NCBI GenBank assembly: GCA_041394145.1 | Contig: JAWKIW010000017.1 | Location: forward strand, 58,219-122,218 | DNA length: 64,000 bases | Reading direction: 5' to 3' | Source of the DNA: JAWKIW01 sp041394145 | GTDB taxonomy: Bacteria > Actinomycetota > Acidimicrobiia > Acidimicrobiales > Acidimicrobilacustridaceae | Shown here: one piece after another, positions 61,929-64,000 of the stretch | Numbering within the stretch: position 1 is the stretch's first letter | Layout: each line of letters starts with the position of its first letter | Notes under the pieces: generated by a model | What the model was told of the DNA's origin: nothing | Seen by the model: only the letters and a program-made list of their open reading frames with translations | Database searches by the model: none | Made by a program: the position numbers and the translations under genes

Positions 61929-62218
61929 GTGTTGGTTCGCAACCGGAGGTTGCGAACCGATCCGTCGGGGTGCGCCCCTTCGGGCGCATGGATCTTCCTC
62001 GACCGACCGGCGGAGCCGGATCGGTCGAGGGGGAGCGGGGAGCGGGGACGCTCCCCACTCCCGCACCCCGCGCTCTGGTGGCGTCGCCGTCCTCGGTGGT
62101 CGTCGGGCGTCGCGCCTGCGGCGCTCGCCGCCGGTGCCCGGCGCTGGGGATCCGTCCCTCGAACCACATCGATGTGATTCGGTGTAACCGTCGGGGGGAC
62201 GCGGGGGTCGGAGGGGCC
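61929..62218 (+). terminator. Array of stem-loops after leuS
   Basis: Four hairpins in a row: GGTTCGCAACC/GGTTGCGAACC (61934-61958, 3-nt loop), TGCGCCC/GGGCGCA (61971-61988), CCTCGACCGA.../...TCGGTCGAGG (about 61996-62031) and GGGGAGCG/CGCTCCCC (about 62036-62055). The first is 5 nt after the leuS stop. No gene is supported in this 290-nt gap. Confidence 0.6.
62165..62176 (+). promoter_or_regulatory. 12-bp palindrome upstream of the acyl-AMP ligase
   Basis: CACATCGATGTG is perfect and ends 42 nt before ATG 62219. It is a possible operator. The regulator is unknown. Confidence 0.35.
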
Positions 62219-63883
62219 ATGCGGAGCCTGGTGACCCGAATCGAAGAGGCCGCCCAGTCCGGCGCCTCCATCACGTTCATGTCCGGCGACACGGGGGTCA
62301 CCGTCCCCTGGTCGCAGCTGCACGACGAGGCCAAGGCCCTGGCCACCGCCCTGCAGGTGCGGGGGATCGGGCCCGGCGACCACGTCGCCCTGCTCGGTCC
62401 GACCAGTCGGCCCCTGGTCACGATGATCCAGGCCACGTGGCTGGCCGGTGCCACCGTCATGGTGCTGCCCCTGCCGATGCGCTTGGCGTCGATCGAGGAG
62501 TTCGTCCACCAGACCCGTGTCCGGGTCATCAAGGGCGACACGTCGCTGCTGGTCATCGACGACCAGCTCGCCGAGTTCATCTCGCCCGAGCCGGGCGACC
62601 CGCCCACAGCCTCCTTCGACGAGCTGGCCGGGGAGGCTGCCACGGTCGGCACCGCCTCGTGGCGGCGGCCCCCGGAGGACCCCGAGCGCCTGGCCATCCT
62701 GCAGTTCACCTCGGGCTCCACCTCCGAGCCCAAGGGCGTGATGCTGCCCGACCGGGTCCTGTGCGCCAACCTCGACGCCGCCGTCGAGGCCGGCGACCTC
62801 CAGGACGACGACGTGTTCATCTCCTGGCTGCCGCTGTACCACGACATGGGCCTGGTCGGGATGCTGTCCATCCCCATGACCATCGGCCGGGGCCTGGTGC
62901 TCGGCGCCCCCCAGGACTTCCTGGCCCGGCCGCTGCGCTGGCTCGAGTGGATGTCCGACCACCGTGGCACCGTCACCGCCGGCCCCAACTTCTCGTGGGT
63001 GCTCGCCACGCGCGCGCTGCGCCGGGCCGAGGGCCTCGACCTGTCGTCCATGCGCATCGCCCTCAACGGTGCCGAGCCGGTCGACCCCCGCTCGGTCGAG
63101 GCGTTCTGCGCGGCGGCGGCGCCGTTCGGGTTCCGCCCCGAGGCCGTGTTCCCGGCCTTCGGCATGGCCGAGCTGGCCATCGCCGGGACCTTCCCCGTCC
63201 CGCTCACCGGCCTGCGCACCGACCCCGTCGACCGGCGGGTGCTCGAGGGCGAGCGGCTGGCCGTGCCGGCCGAGCCCGGTGCCGAGGGCACCCGTGAGTT
63301 CGTGCGCCTCGGTCGTGCGGTGCCGGGCCTGGAGATCCGGGTGGTCGACCCCGACAGCGGCTCCGAGCTCGGTGCGCGCGAGGTGGGCGAGCTGGAGATC
63401 CGGGGCACGTCGGTGACCACCGGCTACTACAAGAACCCCGACGCCACGGCCGCGCTGTTCCGTGACGGCTGGCTGCGCACCGGCGACCTCGCCTACCTGC
63501 TCGACGGCGAGCTGGTGCTGTGCGGGCGGATCAAGGACGTGATCATCCTCGGTGGGCGCAACGTGTTCCCCGAGGACATCGAGCGGGCAGTGGCCACCGT
63601 CGACGGGGTGCGGCCGGGCAACATCATCGCCTTCGGCGTGGAGGGCAACAAGGGCCACGAGCGGGTGGTCGTGGTGGCCGAGGCCAAGGGCGACGACCAC
63701 GACGCCATCCGTCACGAGGTGCACCACCGGGCGATGGAGGTCTCCGGGGTGCCGCCCCACGAGATCGTGCTGGTGAGCCCGGGCACCCTGCCCAAGACCT
63801 CGTCGGGCAAGCTCCAGCGGTCGCTGTGCCGCCAGCGCTTCCTGCTCGGCGAGCTCGAGCTGGTCGGCGCCTCCGCCGGCTGA
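62219..63883 (+). CDS. Fatty acyl-AMP ligase-like AMP-dependent synthetase
   Basis: ANL-superfamily enzyme of 554 residues. FTSGSTSEPKGV is the phosphate loop. SWLPLYHDMGLVG is the motif typical of FAAL/FadD32-type ligases, with FPAFGMAELAIAG, GWLRTGDLAYLLDGELVLCGRIKDVIILGG and a C-terminal catalytic Lys in KTSSGKLQR. FAALs activate fatty acids as acyl-adenylates for polyketide or lipid assembly rather than CoA esters. No carrier protein or PKS is in the window. GGAGGGG before ATG 62219 is a clear ribosome-binding site. Confidence 0.92.
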   Translation: MRSLVTRIEEAAQSGASITFMSGDTGVTVPWSQLHDEAKALATALQVRGIGPGDHVALLGPTSRPLVTMIQATWLAGATVMVLPLPMRLASIEEFVHQTRVRVIKGDTSLLVIDDQLAEFISPEPGDPPTASFDELAGEAATVGTASWRRPPEDPERLAILQFTSGSTSEPKGVMLPDRVLCANLDAAVEAGDLQDDDVFISWLPLYHDMGLVGMLSIPMTIGRGLVLGAPQDFLARPLRWLEWMSDHRGTVTAGPNFSWVLATRALRRAEGLDLSSMRIALNGAEPVDPRSVEAFCAAAAPFGFRPEAVFPAFGMAELAIAGTFPVPLTGLRTDPVDRRVLEGERLAVPAEPGAEGTREFVRLGRAVPGLEIRVVDPDSGSELGAREVGELEIRGTSVTTGYYKNPDATAALFRDGWLRTGDLAYLLDGELVLCGRIKDVIILGGRNVFPEDIERAVATVDGVRPGNIIAFGVEGNKGHERVVVVAEAKGDDHDAIRHEVHHRAMEVSGVPPHEIVLVSPGTLPKTSSGKLQRSLCRQRFLLGELELVGASAG

Positions 63884-63944
63884 ACCGCGAAGCGCCGACG
63901 ACGGCCGCCGCCTCGCACGGTCGGGTCGACGCACCGTCACGACA

Positions 63945-63970
63945 GGGCCCCGGCAGCGTGGCCGGGGCCC
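63945..63970 (+). terminator. Terminator of the acyl-AMP ligase gene
   Basis: A 10-bp stem GGGCCCCGGC/GCCGGGGCCC with 6-nt loop lies 61 nt after the stop, and is extended by GAC/GTC beyond one mismatch. Confidence 0.65.
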
Positions 63971-64000
63971 CGTCGCGTGCCGCCACGGGCACCACGACCC

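Overview
The window is about 64 kb of very GC-rich actinobacterial chromosome. The gene order folC-ndk-mreBCD-PBP2-rodA-TIGR03960-TIGR03936-rne-rplU-rpmA-obgE-proB-proA-nadD-LCP-rsfS-leuS, a class II DAHP synthase, a FAAL-type acyl-AMP ligase and many TAnnnT boxes 6-9 nt ahead of start codons suggest a free-living member of the class Acidimicrobiia (Iamia/Ilumatobacter-like). That assignment is inferred from gene content, not from a marker comparison.

Layout. 1-13.5 kb is a conserved plus-strand backbone: end of folC, ndk, the elongasome (mreB, mreC, mreD, PBP2, rodA), a radical SAM pair, RNase E/G and ribosomal proteins L21/L27. The usual order then continues with obgE (22.7 kb), proB (24.1), proA (38.9), nadD-LCP-rsfS (52.5-55.2) and leuS (59.5), but three accessory blocks split it. 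Block 1 (13.6-22.6 kb) has a dGTPase-like gene and two paralogous Flp/TadE/TadG pseudopilin cassettes, the first badly decayed and the second intact. Block 2 (25.3-38.6 kb) is an envelope-stress region: pspA, murJ, a two-TM coiled-coil protein, an OmpR-type regulator with a broken histidine kinase, an MprF-like aminoacyl-PG synthase domain next to a rhomboid-like/esterase fusion, and an operon of TerB-AAA+, a solute-binding protein and a solute-binding/VWA lipoprotein. Block 3 (40.3-52.1 kb) has a 2TM nucleotide cyclase, a MoxR/CoxE-type VWA pair, a GerMN lipoprotein with a PaaX-family regulator, APS reductase with sulfite reductase, a fasciclin protein, DAHP synthase and a sigma-70 factor. 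55.4-64 kb holds a ThDP enzyme, an SDR, two LAGLIDADG endonuclease-like ORFs downstream of tRNA-Ala(GGC), leuS and an acyl-AMP ligase.

Two features cut across the window. First, reading frames in the accessory blocks (dgt, first Tad cassette, murJ, kinase, MprF-like, esterase, AAA+, cyclase, VWA, cysH, sir, fasciclin, DAHP synthase, sigma) are repeatedly broken by 1-2 nt indels, while nearly all backbone genes are clean. The cause is either assembly error with uneven polishing or real decay. Second, a family of perfect 16-17 bp palindromes flanked by a GTTCTTGT box lies at gene ends, including the proB junction, and a related 49-bp direct repeat carrying the same box follows proA.

Regulatory structure is unusually readable: a 16-bp palindrome over the moxR -35, an inverted repeat filling the -10/-35 spacer of the PaaX gene, an inverted repeat upstream of the MprF-like operon, and a palindrome over the obgE -10.
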